A stretch of DNA of 38,637 nt from Falsibacillus pallidus (GTDB taxonomy: Bacteria; Bacillota; Bacilli; Bacillales; DSM-25281). A program made the translations under genes and the position numbers. Position 1 is the stretch's first letter; every line of letters starts with the position of its first letter. Below are positions 30,600 through 38,548 of this stretch, in pieces. The notes under the pieces were generated by a model, which saw only the letters and a list, made by a program, of their open reading frames with translations, did no database searches and was not told the DNA's origin. The stretch is taken from NCBI RefSeq assembly GCF_003350505.1, contig NZ_QQAY01000022.1:1-38637 (forward strand), read 5' to 3'.

Positions 30600-30650
30600 C
30601 AAAAACCTACCCTCCGATGCGAAATTACACATTTCGCACCGAAAGGCAGG
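30600..30650 (-). terminator. terminator of the sigma/anti-sigma operon
   Basis: A long imperfect inverted repeat (30606-30625 with 30631-30650), containing the perfect block GCGAAAT/ATTTCGC with loop TACAC, is followed on the minus strand by GGTTTTTGTTTT. It lies 12 bases after the stop at 30662. Confidence 0.85.
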
Positions 30651-30661
30651 CCCTTTAAAAA

Positions 30662-31681
30662 CTATTTCAACTCAATTTGAATCGGATCCATCTCTTTCGT
30701 TTCAAGGCCATCACCAGAACCTTTAGAGAAGTAGATGACGGGGACCACAATTAGCGACTTCGCCTTTGGATCGACAGACTTGATCGTACTGCTTCCATCA
30801 AACGAAATACCGTTGTCACGGCTGATGCCACCGTTGCTGTCCACTTTATAGGAATTCCCCAGATCATCGACAGCCGATTTGATTTCTACTGAAACATCCG
30901 GCCACTTCTCAAGGATCGCTTTGTCATCGACGTAGCGGCTGTAATGGATAATCGTTGATAGATCATTGGTTTCAAGCGACTGAATCAAGACCGAGACGCC
31001 ATTTGCTTCAGTAGTTTGGTTCACAACCACTTTCTTGTTTTCTAACGAACGAACGTTAAAAGCAAATTTCCAATCGCCCTTAACAGATTCATTTGTTTTC
31101 ATATTAACAAATGCCTTAGGCTCCCATCTCATGACCAGGCTATCAGGAGTTTTTCCTTTAAAATGTGGCGTTATTTTTTCCGTACCAACATAAGTATTTT
31201 CGTTAATTTTTTCAATCCGGCCAGAACTTCCCATTCCATCAGAGCCCTTAACATCGAAGGGAACCTTTAAATAGGGGGTTTCCCCAAGCTCTTTGTCCGT
31301 TTGAATGGCATAGGAAACCGTAATCGATGAACCATCAAATGCAGCATCTTCAATCATGACCGACACTCCGTTGCTCGTTTGAGTTTGAGAAATGTCAGCT
31401 GCCACTTTGGCAAAGTTCTCGTTATAAGAATCTTCCTCCGTAAAGTAGCTCATTATATTGTGGATGATCGGAATCTGCGTGGCGAGGGATGGAGCTGCAA
31501 AACTTCCTGCAATCCCGGCACCGATGACAATCACTGCCGCAGCCGCAATGCCCTGATAAGGTTTTCGCTTCTTCTTTCTCCCAAGAACGTGCTGCTTCAC
31601 GCGCCTCTTCTCTAATTCACTGACCGCCACCGGTTCAATGTCATCTATTGAAATATCCACTAATTTCTTAACCTCGCTCAT
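30662..31681 (-). CDS. DUF4179-type anti-sigma factor
   Basis: This 339-residue protein has a cytoplasmic basic N-terminus (LEKRRVKQHVLGRKKKRK), one membrane helix (GIAAAAVIVIGAGIAGSF, about residues 44-62) and a large extracytoplasmic beta-rich domain with two similar NGVSVxI repeats (NGVSVMIEDAAFDGSSITVS, NGVSVLIQSLETNDLSTII). This layout fits DUF4179/RsiV-like sensors that hold an ECF sigma factor at the membrane. Its start overlaps the sigma gene stop by 4 bases (ATGA). Confidence 0.87.
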   Translation of the reverse strand: MSEVKKLVDISIDDIEPVAVSELEKRRVKQHVLGRKKKRKPYQGIAAAAVIVIGAGIAGSFAAPSLATQIPIIHNIMSYFTEEDSYNENFAKVAADISQTQTSNGVSVMIEDAAFDGSSITVSYAIQTDKELGETPYLKVPFDVKGSDGMGSSGRIEKINENTYVGTEKITPHFKGKTPDSLVMRWEPKAFVNMKTNESVKGDWKFAFNVRSLENKKVVVNQTTEANGVSVLIQSLETNDLSTIIHYSRYVDDKAILEKWPDVSVEIKSAVDDLGNSYKVDSNGGISRDNGISFDGSSTIKSVDPKAKSLIVVPVIYFSKGSGDGLETKEMDPIQIELK

Positions 31682-32241
31682 ATGGTAAACCCCTCCTTCA
31701 ATTGAATCGTTCTCGCCAACTTCTTCTTGCCACGGTACAATCGATTATCGACCGCTGATTTCGTTAACTGCAGCGACTCTGCAATCTCTCCATTCGAAAG
31801 TCCTACATAGTATTTCATCATAAAAATTTCCCGATCCACTTCATCCAATTTGCTTAACTCGAACAGCAGTTCATTCCTTTTCTCCCTCTCGAGCAAATCA
31901 TTATGCCTGTTGTCTGCTATAGATTCGACTTCATCCAACTCTTCTTCCCGCGCTGCCTGCTTCTCATAGACGCGGTAAAAATCAATGGCTCGATACTTCG
32001 TAATCACACCTATCCACTTCTTGAAATCTTCTACTTCTCCGTTGAATTGATGACTGTTTTTCCAAACCTCCAAAAACACCTCATTGATGCAGTCATCCAC
32101 CATATCCCGCTGGCCAATGGGCTGCAAAATTCTCATGGTAATCGCCTTCACATAAGGCATATACACATCAATCACATATTCCAATGCATCTTCCTTTTGC
32201 TTTTTCAAACGCTTAATAAAATTCCGATTAGAAACGGCCAT
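31678..32241 (-). CDS. ECF-type RNA polymerase sigma factor
   Basis: This 187-residue protein has sigma region 2 (VIDVYMPYVKAITMRILQPI, then MVDDCINEVFLEVWKN) and region 4 (LDEVDREIFMMKYYVGLSNG, then EIAESLQLTKSAVDNRLYRG). The ATG at 32241 has AAGGAG 8 bases upstream; the longer reading to 32298 is rejected. It is coupled to the DUF4179 gene, forming an envelope-stress type pair. I see no clear auto-promoter of the GAAC/CGTC type upstream, but CGGTGAACCCACCG at 32286-32299 is a palindrome worth testing. Confidence 0.9.
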   Translation of the reverse strand: MAVSNRNFIKRLKKQKEDALEYVIDVYMPYVKAITMRILQPIGQRDMVDDCINEVFLEVWKNSHQFNGEVEDFKKWIGVITKYRAIDFYRVYEKQAAREEELDEVESIADNRHNDLLEREKRNELLFELSKLDEVDREIFMMKYYVGLSNGEIAESLQLTKSAVDNRLYRGKKKLARTIQLKEGFTI

Positions 32242-32343
32242 TTTCTTTTCTCCTTTTGTTTTTGAAAAGCTCTTCATTATGTACAACGGTGGGTTCACCG
32301 AATAATTCGCAAGAAAATTTGTTTTTTTATCAATGGTCGGCTG

Positions 32344-32480
32344 GAGGCTATCTCGGCACTTTTGGCGGTAACCGGTGCACTTCCAGGGTTGACTGCTGCA
32401 CTTTTCGTGCTAACCCCTCAACTTTCCGCTGCAACCGAGGCACTTTTGCCGTTAACAGCCTAACTTTTCATGTGATGAAA
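32344..32480 (+). repeat. 21-bp repeat array H
   Basis: Entry GAGGCTATCTCGGCACTTTT, then six units (GGCAC, GTGCAC, CTGCAC, CTCAAC, GAGGCAC, CCTAAC), exit TAACTTTTCATGTGATGAAA. No leader hairpin is recognisable. It is between the sigma gene start and the terminator of the ABC-2 operon; nothing else is seen apart from the terminator. Confidence 0.9.
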
Positions 32481-32517
32481 AAAACCAATGAAGAGGAATA
32501 ATTTTCCTTATCATTGG
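32477..32517 (-). terminator. terminator of the ABC-2 exporter operon
   Basis: CCAATGA (32485-32491) pairs with TCATTGG (32511-32517) and inner GAGGAA with TTCC. On the minus strand the stem is followed by seven T. It is about 60 bases after the stop at 32581 and abuts array H. Confidence 0.82.
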
Positions 32518-32580
32518 CTTATATGCTGGACTAGAAATATGCACTTATCCTTGCTAAACACTACTCTTACCTTAATGTAA

Positions 32581-33357
32581 TTAATAATGGGACAACGTAG
32601 CTCTTCTTTTAGCCACTTTTACACATCTTTTGAATATGAATAGTCCTAGGGATAACCAAAGGATGCCGTTAAGTATACCGCCTACCATCACGATTAATGG
32701 GGTTCCCATTCGATTGTGAATCATCACATCCCGCAGCCAACCACTGGATGGTGCATACGGGACGAGGATTGCGATCCATTGAAATGGTCCTTTAAAATCT
32801 GTGAATGGAATCATCACTAAGAAAAGGAACACAAACTGCAGTAAATCAAGAAATTGTGAGATTCGTTTTGATACAACCGCAATACTTGTAATCAGAAATC
32901 CTATACCGATCGATGTTAGATAGGTTGTAATAAGAGGAATGATAATGGCAAAACTCATATTCAGATGTTTACCTGTCAATAACATGATCACTTCCAATAT
33001 GACTAACATCATAATGATTTGATAAAAGAATGTCACAACTGATCTTATAATTAATATAGAACTAATACCGACAGGAGCTAAAAAGAGCTGTTCCAATGTC
33101 CCATGTTGAGCTTCTCTCACAATCCCAAGCCCCATCAAATAAATAGGCCCCATCAGTAAAGTGTACTGGGCGTAGCTTACAATAGTATAAGATAGATTTT
33201 CTCCTTGAATCATCTTACCGCTGATATAGCTTGCCCCTAAAAATATTCCATAGAAAATGACGATCAAGAGAATCAATGAACTGACCCATTCAATAGGATA
33301 CCGTTTCATGTCAATCCACTCTTTTTTGAATTCCGCGATGAATGTAGTAATGATCAA
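32581..33357 (-). CDS. ABC-2 type exporter permease
   Basis: This 258-residue membrane protein has six helices and the ABC-2 pattern: N-terminal EFKKEWIDMKRYPIEWVSSL, GIVREAQHGTLEQLFLAPVG (the coupling segment with E and GTLEQL), and LVPYAPSSGWLRDVM before the last helix. The start is probably TTG at 33357, behind GGGGTGAGG; a GTG at 33366 is in frame but overlaps the ribosome site. It lies 16 bases after the ATPase gene. Substrate (drug, lipid or peptide) cannot be told. Confidence 0.88.
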   Translation of the reverse strand: MIITTFIAEFKKEWIDMKRYPIEWVSSLILLIVIFYGIFLGASYISGKMIQGENLSYTIVSYAQYTLLMGPIYLMGLGIVREAQHGTLEQLFLAPVGISSILIIRSVVTFFYQIIMMLVILEVIMLLTGKHLNMSFAIIIPLITTYLTSIGIGFLITSIAVVSKRISQFLDLLQFVFLFLVMIPFTDFKGPFQWIAILVPYAPSSGWLRDVMIHNRMGTPLIVMVGGILNGILWLSLGLFIFKRCVKVAKRRATLSHY

Positions 33358-33373
33358 AGACCTCACCCCTTTC

Positions 33374-34285
33374 CTAAACGGTTATCATTTCTTTAAAGAC
33401 ATCTGTTAAACTTCCTTCTGCGAGCGCAATGTTGATGATTGGATTTGGATGCAGCAATGCAATAATTTCATAGATTTCTGTTTTTTGTTTAAATGATATT
33501 TTAAAGGAAGAGTCGTTATGGAACACGGCTCCTTTTTCTAACAGGAATTGCTTTGTTTCAGCTGATACGGTATTTCCTACCGTCACGGTGTACTCATTTT
33601 TCGTATATTGCTGGAGGATTTCATTTGTGATTCCTTCCAAAACAAGCTTCCCACCTCTAATGATCCCCACTCGATCGGCCAATTCCTGGGCCACATCCAG
33701 CTGATGAGTCGTCAGCAATATACTCACCCCTGTTCTGGCAATCTCCAAAATTAGCTCCTTGATTTTTTCAGAGGCTTCAAAATCCAGCCCTAGCGTCGGT
33801 TCATCTAAAAGAAGCAGTTTTGGTTTATGTATCAACGCTGCACAAATCGCCACTTTTTGCTGCATACCGCGACTCAATTGCTGAACAGTTGTTTCTATCT
33901 TATTTTCTAGTCCAAATCTGGTTAGCAGCTGTCTTCCGTATGTTTGTGCCTCTTTTGACCTCATTCCTTTTAAGCCGCCAAAGTAGCATAAATTTTCAAT
34001 CGGTGTCATTCTCCAATACAAATTCCGATTGCCCTCTAATACTGCACCAATTTCATTCAAGTGTTTCTTATGTGTTGCGGTATCCTGACCATTAATCAAT
34101 ACATTTCCTTTATCTGCTTGAACCAGGCCGGCAATGATTTTAATTGTCGTCGTTTTGCCCGCCCCATTCGGACCAAGAAATGCATAGATTTCACCAGGTG
34201 AAATATGTAAATCAAGACTATCTACAGCACAAAAAGACTTATTGTTTTTATGGAAAAACTTCGTTACATTGTTTACCTTTAGCAA
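33374..34285 (-). CDS. ABC exporter ATPase
   Basis: This 303-residue ATPase has Walker A LGPNGAGKTTT near residue 38, Q-loop, signature QLSRGMQQK, Walker B LLLLDEPTLGLD and switch His in LLTTHQLDVAQ. The C-terminal 80 residues (QYTKNEYTVTVGNTVSAETK and on) form the DUF4162-like extension seen in drug and Na+ export ATPases. The TTG at 34285 is 7 bases after GGAGG; the ATG at 34291 is only 1 base from it and is less likely. Works with the adjacent ABC-2 permease. Confidence 0.9.
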   Translation of the reverse strand: MLKVNNVTKFFHKNNKSFCAVDSLDLHISPGEIYAFLGPNGAGKTTTIKIIAGLVQADKGNVLINGQDTATHKKHLNEIGAVLEGNRNLYWRMTPIENLCYFGGLKGMRSKEAQTYGRQLLTRFGLENKIETTVQQLSRGMQQKVAICAALIHKPKLLLLDEPTLGLDFEASEKIKELILEIARTGVSILLTTHQLDVAQELADRVGIIRGGKLVLEGITNEILQQYTKNEYTVTVGNTVSAETKQFLLEKGAVFHNDSSFKISFKQKTEIYEIIALLHPNPIINIALAEGSLTDVFKEMITV

Positions 34286-34402
34286 GTACATCCCTCCTTA
34301 ATTGGTGTTTAAAATTACTAGGCTCCTTTATCCTACCAAAAAAATCCTTTTTATACCCTAAATATTCCAAAAGTTATAAAAATTTTGTGTTTTGGGAATC
34401 AC

Positions 34403-34640
34403 GGGGACGGTTCTTGTGCTTCCTCTCTGTAGTTCTGTGGCGTGATAATCCACTTTTGGCTTTGACCGGCGCACTTTCTTGGATGAACCCCTGCTCTTTT
34501 CGCACTAACCCCTCAACTATTCGCTCTAACCCCGCAACTTTCCGCCTCAACCGCTGAACTTTCTGAGATAACCCCTCAACTTTCAACTGCAACCCCCGCA
34601 CTTTCGCCGCTAACCGCTCAACTATCCTTTCCATGGAAAA
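34403..34640 (+). repeat. 21-bp repeat array I
   Basis: Leader GGGGACGGTTCTTGTGCTTC (34403-34422), entry GATAATCCACTTTTGGCTTT, then nine units (CCAC, GCGCAC, CTGCTC, CTCAAC, CGCAAC, CTGAAC, CTCAAC, CCGCAC, CTCAAC), exit CTCAACTATCCTTTCCATGG. The minus strand is open across it with a perfect heptad pattern (KVEGLSQKVQRLRRKV) but no ribosome site. Apart from the array, 34292-34675 contains nothing I can identify. Confidence 0.93.
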
Positions 34641-34669
34641 ATCCAGCGAGCCCATTTGAAAAAACCAAA

Positions 34670-34696
34670 CAAAAAAAGACCCCTAAAATTAGAGGT
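34670..34696 (-). terminator. terminator of the VOC gene at 34696
   Basis: On the minus strand GACCTCTA pairs imperfectly with TAGGGGTC and is followed by seven T. The stop codon of the VOC gene is in or next to the left arm. Confidence 0.7.
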
Positions 34697-35091
34697 CATG
34701 GCGCTACCAACTCCACCTTGATCCGATCCGGGTCTTCAAAAAATACAGCGTAATACTGATCCCCTCCTGCAAAGGGATGCTTGTCCGTATACAGGATTTT
34801 TACCCCCTTACTCATTAACGCTTGTGTAATCTCATCCACATGCTGGCGCGAACTCGCATGAAAAGCAAGATGATTCAGTCCGACACGGCATCGGTGGTAA
34901 GGGATGTCCAGATACTTTTCTTCAGCTTGAACAAATACAATATACGTTTCATCCAACTTCCAACTCTGCCCTTTTTCCCATGATTGAAAAACCTCATAGC
35001 CCAACTCCTCTAGAAGCCAGCCCCAAAACTCGACAGAACGCTTTAAATCAGAAACATACAATTCAATATGGTGAATGAGTCCTTTTGACAT
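34696..35091 (-). CDS. VOC-superfamily protein
   Basis: This 131-residue glyoxalase-fold protein shows LIHHIELYVSDLKRSVEFWG with His7 as a likely metal ligand, RVGLNHLAFHASSRQHVDEI with a second candidate His, and AVFFEDPDRIKVELVAP with the C-terminal Glu ligand. The three-ligand set suggests a metal-dependent member. The ATG at 35091 has GGGAGG 6 bases upstream. It lies 21 bases after the phosphatase gene and is probably in its operon. Confidence 0.9.
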   Translation of the reverse strand: MSKGLIHHIELYVSDLKRSVEFWGWLLEELGYEVFQSWEKGQSWKLDETYIVFVQAEEKYLDIPYHRCRVGLNHLAFHASSRQHVDEITQALMSKGVKILYTDKHPFAGGDQYYAVFFEDPDRIKVELVAP

Positions 35092-35112
35092 GGAGGACCT
35101 CCCTTTCATAAA

Positions 35113-35757
35113 TCACTTCCCTGCTGATTCTGCTACCCTGGCATTCTGCTCATCCCGATGGGAGATATCCCCTTCTATTTTTACTTCCCAAGCCCGATCC
35201 TGCATTTCAATGACAGTCAAACTCGTATCATGAATGAACGGGGGATCCCATAGCTGCTCAATAGGTTTATTTCTGAGAAGAGTCAATAATGCTTTGATAA
35301 ATACAGAGTGCGTAACAACCAGGATATTCCCGCTGGTGTGCTCTGTTTGAATGCGATTCAAAAACCTCTGCACTCTTTCTTGCAGCTGGTAGAAGCTTTC
35401 TCCGGAATCTGAAGTGTATAAGTGCGGCGTATTCCAGAATGCCTGGAATTCAGTAGGATGCTGTTCTTCCAATACATCGTAAGTCTGGCCTTCCCATTCC
35501 CCAAGGTGGATTTCACGGAGATTTTCATTTGTGAAAACTTCCTGCTCCCTCTCACCCTTAATGATTTCAGTCGTTTTGACCGTTCTTATGCTGGGACTCG
35601 AATAAATGGATGTAAACTCAATATCCTTTAGACGACAGCCCAAGGATTCCGCATTTACTTCCCCCTTTTTGGTTAAATCCGAGTCCTTCCAACCTTGCAA
35701 TCTCTTTTCCGTATTCCAAACTGTTTCCCCATGCCTGGTGACAAAAAGCTTTAGCAT
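35113..35757 (-). CDS. histidine phosphatase (phosphoglycerate mutase-like)
   Basis: This 214-residue protein has the phospho-accepting RHGETVWN motif at residues 8-15, SSPSIRTVKTTEI, the acid/base region LREIHLGEWEGQTYDVL and the second catalytic His in ILVVTHSVFIKALL. This fits PhoE/CobC-like broad-specificity phosphatases rather than glycolytic mutases. The ATG at 35757 has GGGGGA 6 bases upstream. It lies 30 bases after the hydrolase gene. Confidence 0.92.
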   Translation of the reverse strand: MLKLFVTRHGETVWNTEKRLQGWKDSDLTKKGEVNAESLGCRLKDIEFTSIYSSPSIRTVKTTEIIKGEREQEVFTNENLREIHLGEWEGQTYDVLEEQHPTEFQAFWNTPHLYTSDSGESFYQLQERVQRFLNRIQTEHTSGNILVVTHSVFIKALLTLLRNKPIEQLWDPPFIHDTSLTVIEMQDRAWEVKIEGDISHRDEQNARVAESAGK

Positions 35758-35787
35758 GCCTCTTCCCCCTTTTTCTCTTAACATCTT

Positions 35788-36645
35788 TCATCCTTGAAGA
35801 TCAATTTCTTTTAAAAACACATCCATGACCTCAGCAAACCGCTCCGCTTCTTCTAAAAATGGGTAATGATTGCTATTTTCGAATACAACTAATTTTGAGG
35901 CAGGAATCCCCTCATGCATCTCCTCAGAGTACATTAACGGACACTGGACATCATATCTTCCACAAATGATTAAAGTGGGAGCAGATATAAACGCCAGCTT
36001 TCTAGTAACGTCAAAAATCTGTAATTCCCTACTAAAGAAATTCATTCGGATAGCAGACATCCCTTTACTAATATTTCGAGAAAAAATCTCTTCATATCTT
36101 TCGGGGGCAAATAATGAAAACTTGATTCGTTCAGCCTTTAGTTCATTTCTTTTTTCTACAGACAAATCCGGTCTTTTCAACATCTCATTTAAATCCTGCA
36201 TTCTTTGATAATCTCGGTGTTCTGAATGATAGATGCTTTCCTTGGAGAATGTCGTATATTCTCTCGCAGCTGCCCCAACAATTACGTTAAATTCCAGACT
36301 TCTTGAAAAATAGATTCCATAAATCACTCCCAGCATTCCTCCGGTAGAATGCCCTGCGAATCCCCACTTTACAAAACCTAATACTTCGCGGATTGCCTCT
36401 AAATCAAATATGGTTTCTAACATACTCAATTGATAGGCTTCCTTTGCTTTTTCGGATTGTCCTGTCTCTCTTAAATTTACTAGGAATACTTTATGACTAC
36501 CTGTAAATGCCTCTGCAAAATAATCTCCGGTCTCATTAAACTCGGAGTAATGATGCGTTACACAAATAGGCGGTCCTTCCCCCTTAGTGAACACTTCAAA
36601 AACTCCACGTGCCGTATTTAATAATCTCTTCTCCCACATGGTCAA
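35788..36645 (-). CDS. alpha/beta hydrolase
   Basis: This 285-residue serine hydrolase has nucleophile elbow GHSTGG near residue 98, catalytic Asp in IICGRYDVQCP and His in FENSNHYPFLEEA. A helical cap region lies between about 135 and 205 (HRDYQRMQDLNEMLKRPDL). No oxyanion HGGP motif is evident; the N-terminal segment has VTHHYSEFNETG. The start is TTG at 36645 with GAGAGGG 8 bases upstream, though ATG at 36639 is possible. Proline iminopeptidase-type enzymes look similar; substrate unknown. Confidence 0.88.
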   Translation of the reverse strand: MTMWEKRLLNTARGVFEVFTKGEGPPICVTHHYSEFNETGDYFAEAFTGSHKVFLVNLRETGQSEKAKEAYQLSMLETIFDLEAIREVLGFVKWGFAGHSTGGMLGVIYGIYFSRSLEFNVIVGAAAREYTTFSKESIYHSEHRDYQRMQDLNEMLKRPDLSVEKRNELKAERIKFSLFAPERYEEIFSRNISKGMSAIRMNFFSRELQIFDVTRKLAFISAPTLIICGRYDVQCPLMYSEEMHEGIPASKLVVFENSNHYPFLEEAERFAEVMDVFLKEIDLQG

Positions 36646-36694
36646 TTAAATTACCCTCTCATCCGTTTTTTCTTCTCTATGTATAACGTCCACC

Positions 36695-37204
36695 TCAACC
36701 CCGCCATCCCACATCCAACAACATTTGATAAATGTCCGCGATCTCCTCTACCTTCATCCGCACAAGTCCGCTTGAAGAAGGCGCAACAAAATCACGGACG
36801 CCAAGGACTGTCGATTCTTCCTGATAGCCCCATGGAACTTTTTTCTTACCAGAATACTGTTGATAGACTCCCTTGCCGACAAAGCAGGCAATCTTGGGAC
36901 GATACTTCTCCAGTTTCCTTTTCAATAAAATTCTGCCTTCCCGGTATTCTTCTTTCGTTATTTGTGTGGCATCCTTTGTCGGCCTTTCTACGATGTTCGT
37001 CAGTCCATACCCAAGTTCAAGGAGGCTTCCATCTTCTTCAGGGTGATAGATCCGTGGAGTCAATCCTGCCTGATAAAGAATCTTCCAAAAGCGGTTAGTA
37101 GGATTGGCATAATGATGGCCCGTCTCACTGGACATGATGCTCGGATTGAATCCGATGAACACGATGTCGAGTCCTTCACTCAAGTGATCAGGAATCGTCT
37201 GCAT
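36695..37204 (-). CDS. mug: mismatch-specific uracil/thymine DNA glycosylase
   Basis: This 169-residue glycosylase removes uracil or related bases from G-mismatches. It has the Mug active motif VFIGFNPSIMSSETGHHYAN (GFNPS near residues 18-22), RFWKILYQAGLTPR, LTNIVERPTKDATQIT and the C-terminal loop VAPSSSGLVRM, where many members have NPSGL. The Asn in GFNP is the catalytic residue of the Mug family. AAAGGAG precedes the ATG by 8 bases. It lies 26 bases after the lipoprotein gene. Confidence 0.9.
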   Translation of the reverse strand: MQTIPDHLSEGLDIVFIGFNPSIMSSETGHHYANPTNRFWKILYQAGLTPRIYHPEEDGSLLELGYGLTNIVERPTKDATQITKEEYREGRILLKRKLEKYRPKIACFVGKGVYQQYSGKKKVPWGYQEESTVLGVRDFVAPSSSGLVRMKVEEIADIYQMLLDVGWRG

Positions 37205-37233
37205 CACAACATCTCCTTTCCTGTAAACAAATT

Positions 37234-37767
37234 TTATGTATGGTCATCAATACTATCAACCTTTGTAAAAATTCTTGAGTAAACATCCTGAACGTTCACT
37301 TTATTTACAGCATCATTATATAGCCCGAATTCCCAATTACTCCCTTTTATGCCTGATTCGTAATATCCATCGGCATATACCGCTGATCCTGTATCGGGAT
37401 AGTCCTTGTACTCAACTTCTTCATCTACAAAAGGTACGTAGGATTTTTTTGATCCCATAAAGAAAAACGGAACCCCAGCGTTTCTATAGATTTTTGCATA
37501 CGGTGCTTCGGATGCCTCTGATAAATATTTCTTCATAATAAACACAGCATCGTATTTCGCTGATAGATTTTCCTTCTTCAAATCATCTAGCGTAAGTTTC
37601 TTAAATTCAATATTTTTCTCCCTGACTTCCGGCGCATTCCCCACGACACCGATTACTAGTTTTCGTCCATTATATAATGGGCTGTCCTTTATTTCGTCTA
37701 CAGAACTGCTGCATGCCGTTAAGACTGAAATAACCAGTAATAAAGCCAATAGCAATTTTCTTTTCAC
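37234..37767 (-). CDS. lipoprotein of unknown function
   Basis: This 177-residue protein starts at GTG 37767 with AGAGGG upstream. It has a lipoprotein signal (MKRKLLLALLLVISVLTAC) with Cys19 lipidated, then a soluble alpha-beta domain with LVIGVVGNAPEVREKNIEF, DAVFIMKKYLSEASEAPYA and GVPFFFMGSKKSYVPF. The first strand-loop resembles periplasmic-binding or nucleotide-fold proteins, but I do not recognise the family. It is first in a possible unit with mug. Confidence 0.78.
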   Translation of the reverse strand: MKRKLLLALLLVISVLTACSSSVDEIKDSPLYNGRKLVIGVVGNAPEVREKNIEFKKLTLDDLKKENLSAKYDAVFIMKKYLSEASEAPYAKIYRNAGVPFFFMGSKKSYVPFVDEEVEYKDYPDTGSAVYADGYYESGIKGSNWEFGLYNDAVNKVNVQDVYSRIFTKVDSIDDHT

Positions 37768-37889
37768 ATTACCCTCTCCCCATCACCTTTATATTAACAT
37801 ATTTTTCCTACCGGCTTGTTCAGGCATAGAAAAACTCGGATTATCCATAATAAAAAGGGGATTTATCTAATTTTGGAAGGAGAACTATT

Positions 37890-38530
37890 ATGAAAAAAAT
37901 ATGGTTGATAGGATTTATTATGCTGCTTTCTTTAAACATGGCTATTGTTCCAAACATGGCTTACGCAAAACCGCAAGCACAGTGCATCAGTCAATCCGAG
38001 ACGGCGTTCAAGAATCAATTCAGGCGGCTTTGGTTTGACCATGTTCTGTGGACAAGCAATTATATTACAAGTGCGACGACGGCAGGTTCCAAGGATCAGC
38101 AGCAGGTGCTGACTCGACTTCTGCAAAATCAAAAGGATATCGGAAATGCTGTGAAGCCGGTATATGGTGAAAAAGCTGGAATAAATTAGCGGACTTGCTA
38201 ACGGAGCATATCGTCATTGCAGGAAAAATTGTCGATGCTGCCAAAAAAGGAAATAAACCGCTCGTGGATAAGTTAAACAAAGACTGGTACAAAAATGCGG
38301 ATGACATAGCTGTTTTCTTAAGCGGTGCCAACCCTAATTTAAATAAGGAAGACCTTAGAAAAATGTTATATATGCATTTAAAACTTGTCACAGACGATCT
38401 ATCCGCAAGCTTAGCATCAGATTGGGGTGCGAGAATCGTCTCCATTGATGACGGTGTCTCCCACATCATCCTGATGGCTGATTCAATTTCTTCAGCTGTA
38501 GTGAAGCAGTTCCCGAATAAATTCAAATAA
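37890..38530 (+). pseudogene. secreted helical protein gene broken by a 1-base frameshift
   Basis: The ATG at 37890 has GGAAGGAG upstream and encodes a signal peptide ending NMAYA. The frame stops at 38187-38189 after GEKAGIN. A second frame takes over at once: with one base added after GCTGG (near 38178) it would read NKLADLLTEHIVIAGKIVD without a break and end at 38530, giving about 213 residues. Both halves have the same helical, Lys/Asp-rich character (NKDWYKNADDIAVFL, MLYMHLKLVTDDLSASLA). This is either a true frameshift mutation or a sequencing error. Function unknown. Confidence 0.8.
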
Positions 38531-38546
38531 GATTCTTTTTAGAATC
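38531..38546 (+). terminator. short hairpin after the frameshifted gene
   Basis: GATTCT and AGAATC are perfect complements around TTTT, starting directly after the stop codon. There is no following T-run. It lies just outside the putative intron 3' end. Confidence 0.4.
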
Positions 38547-38548
38547 GA

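Noticed and set aside
34374-34655. Minus-strand open frame through array I (and 29109-29339 in F) with coiled-coil heptads
   Set aside because: No ribosome site before the ATG, start and end lie in unconserved flanks, and equivalent frames in arrays A and B meet stops near the entry sequence.
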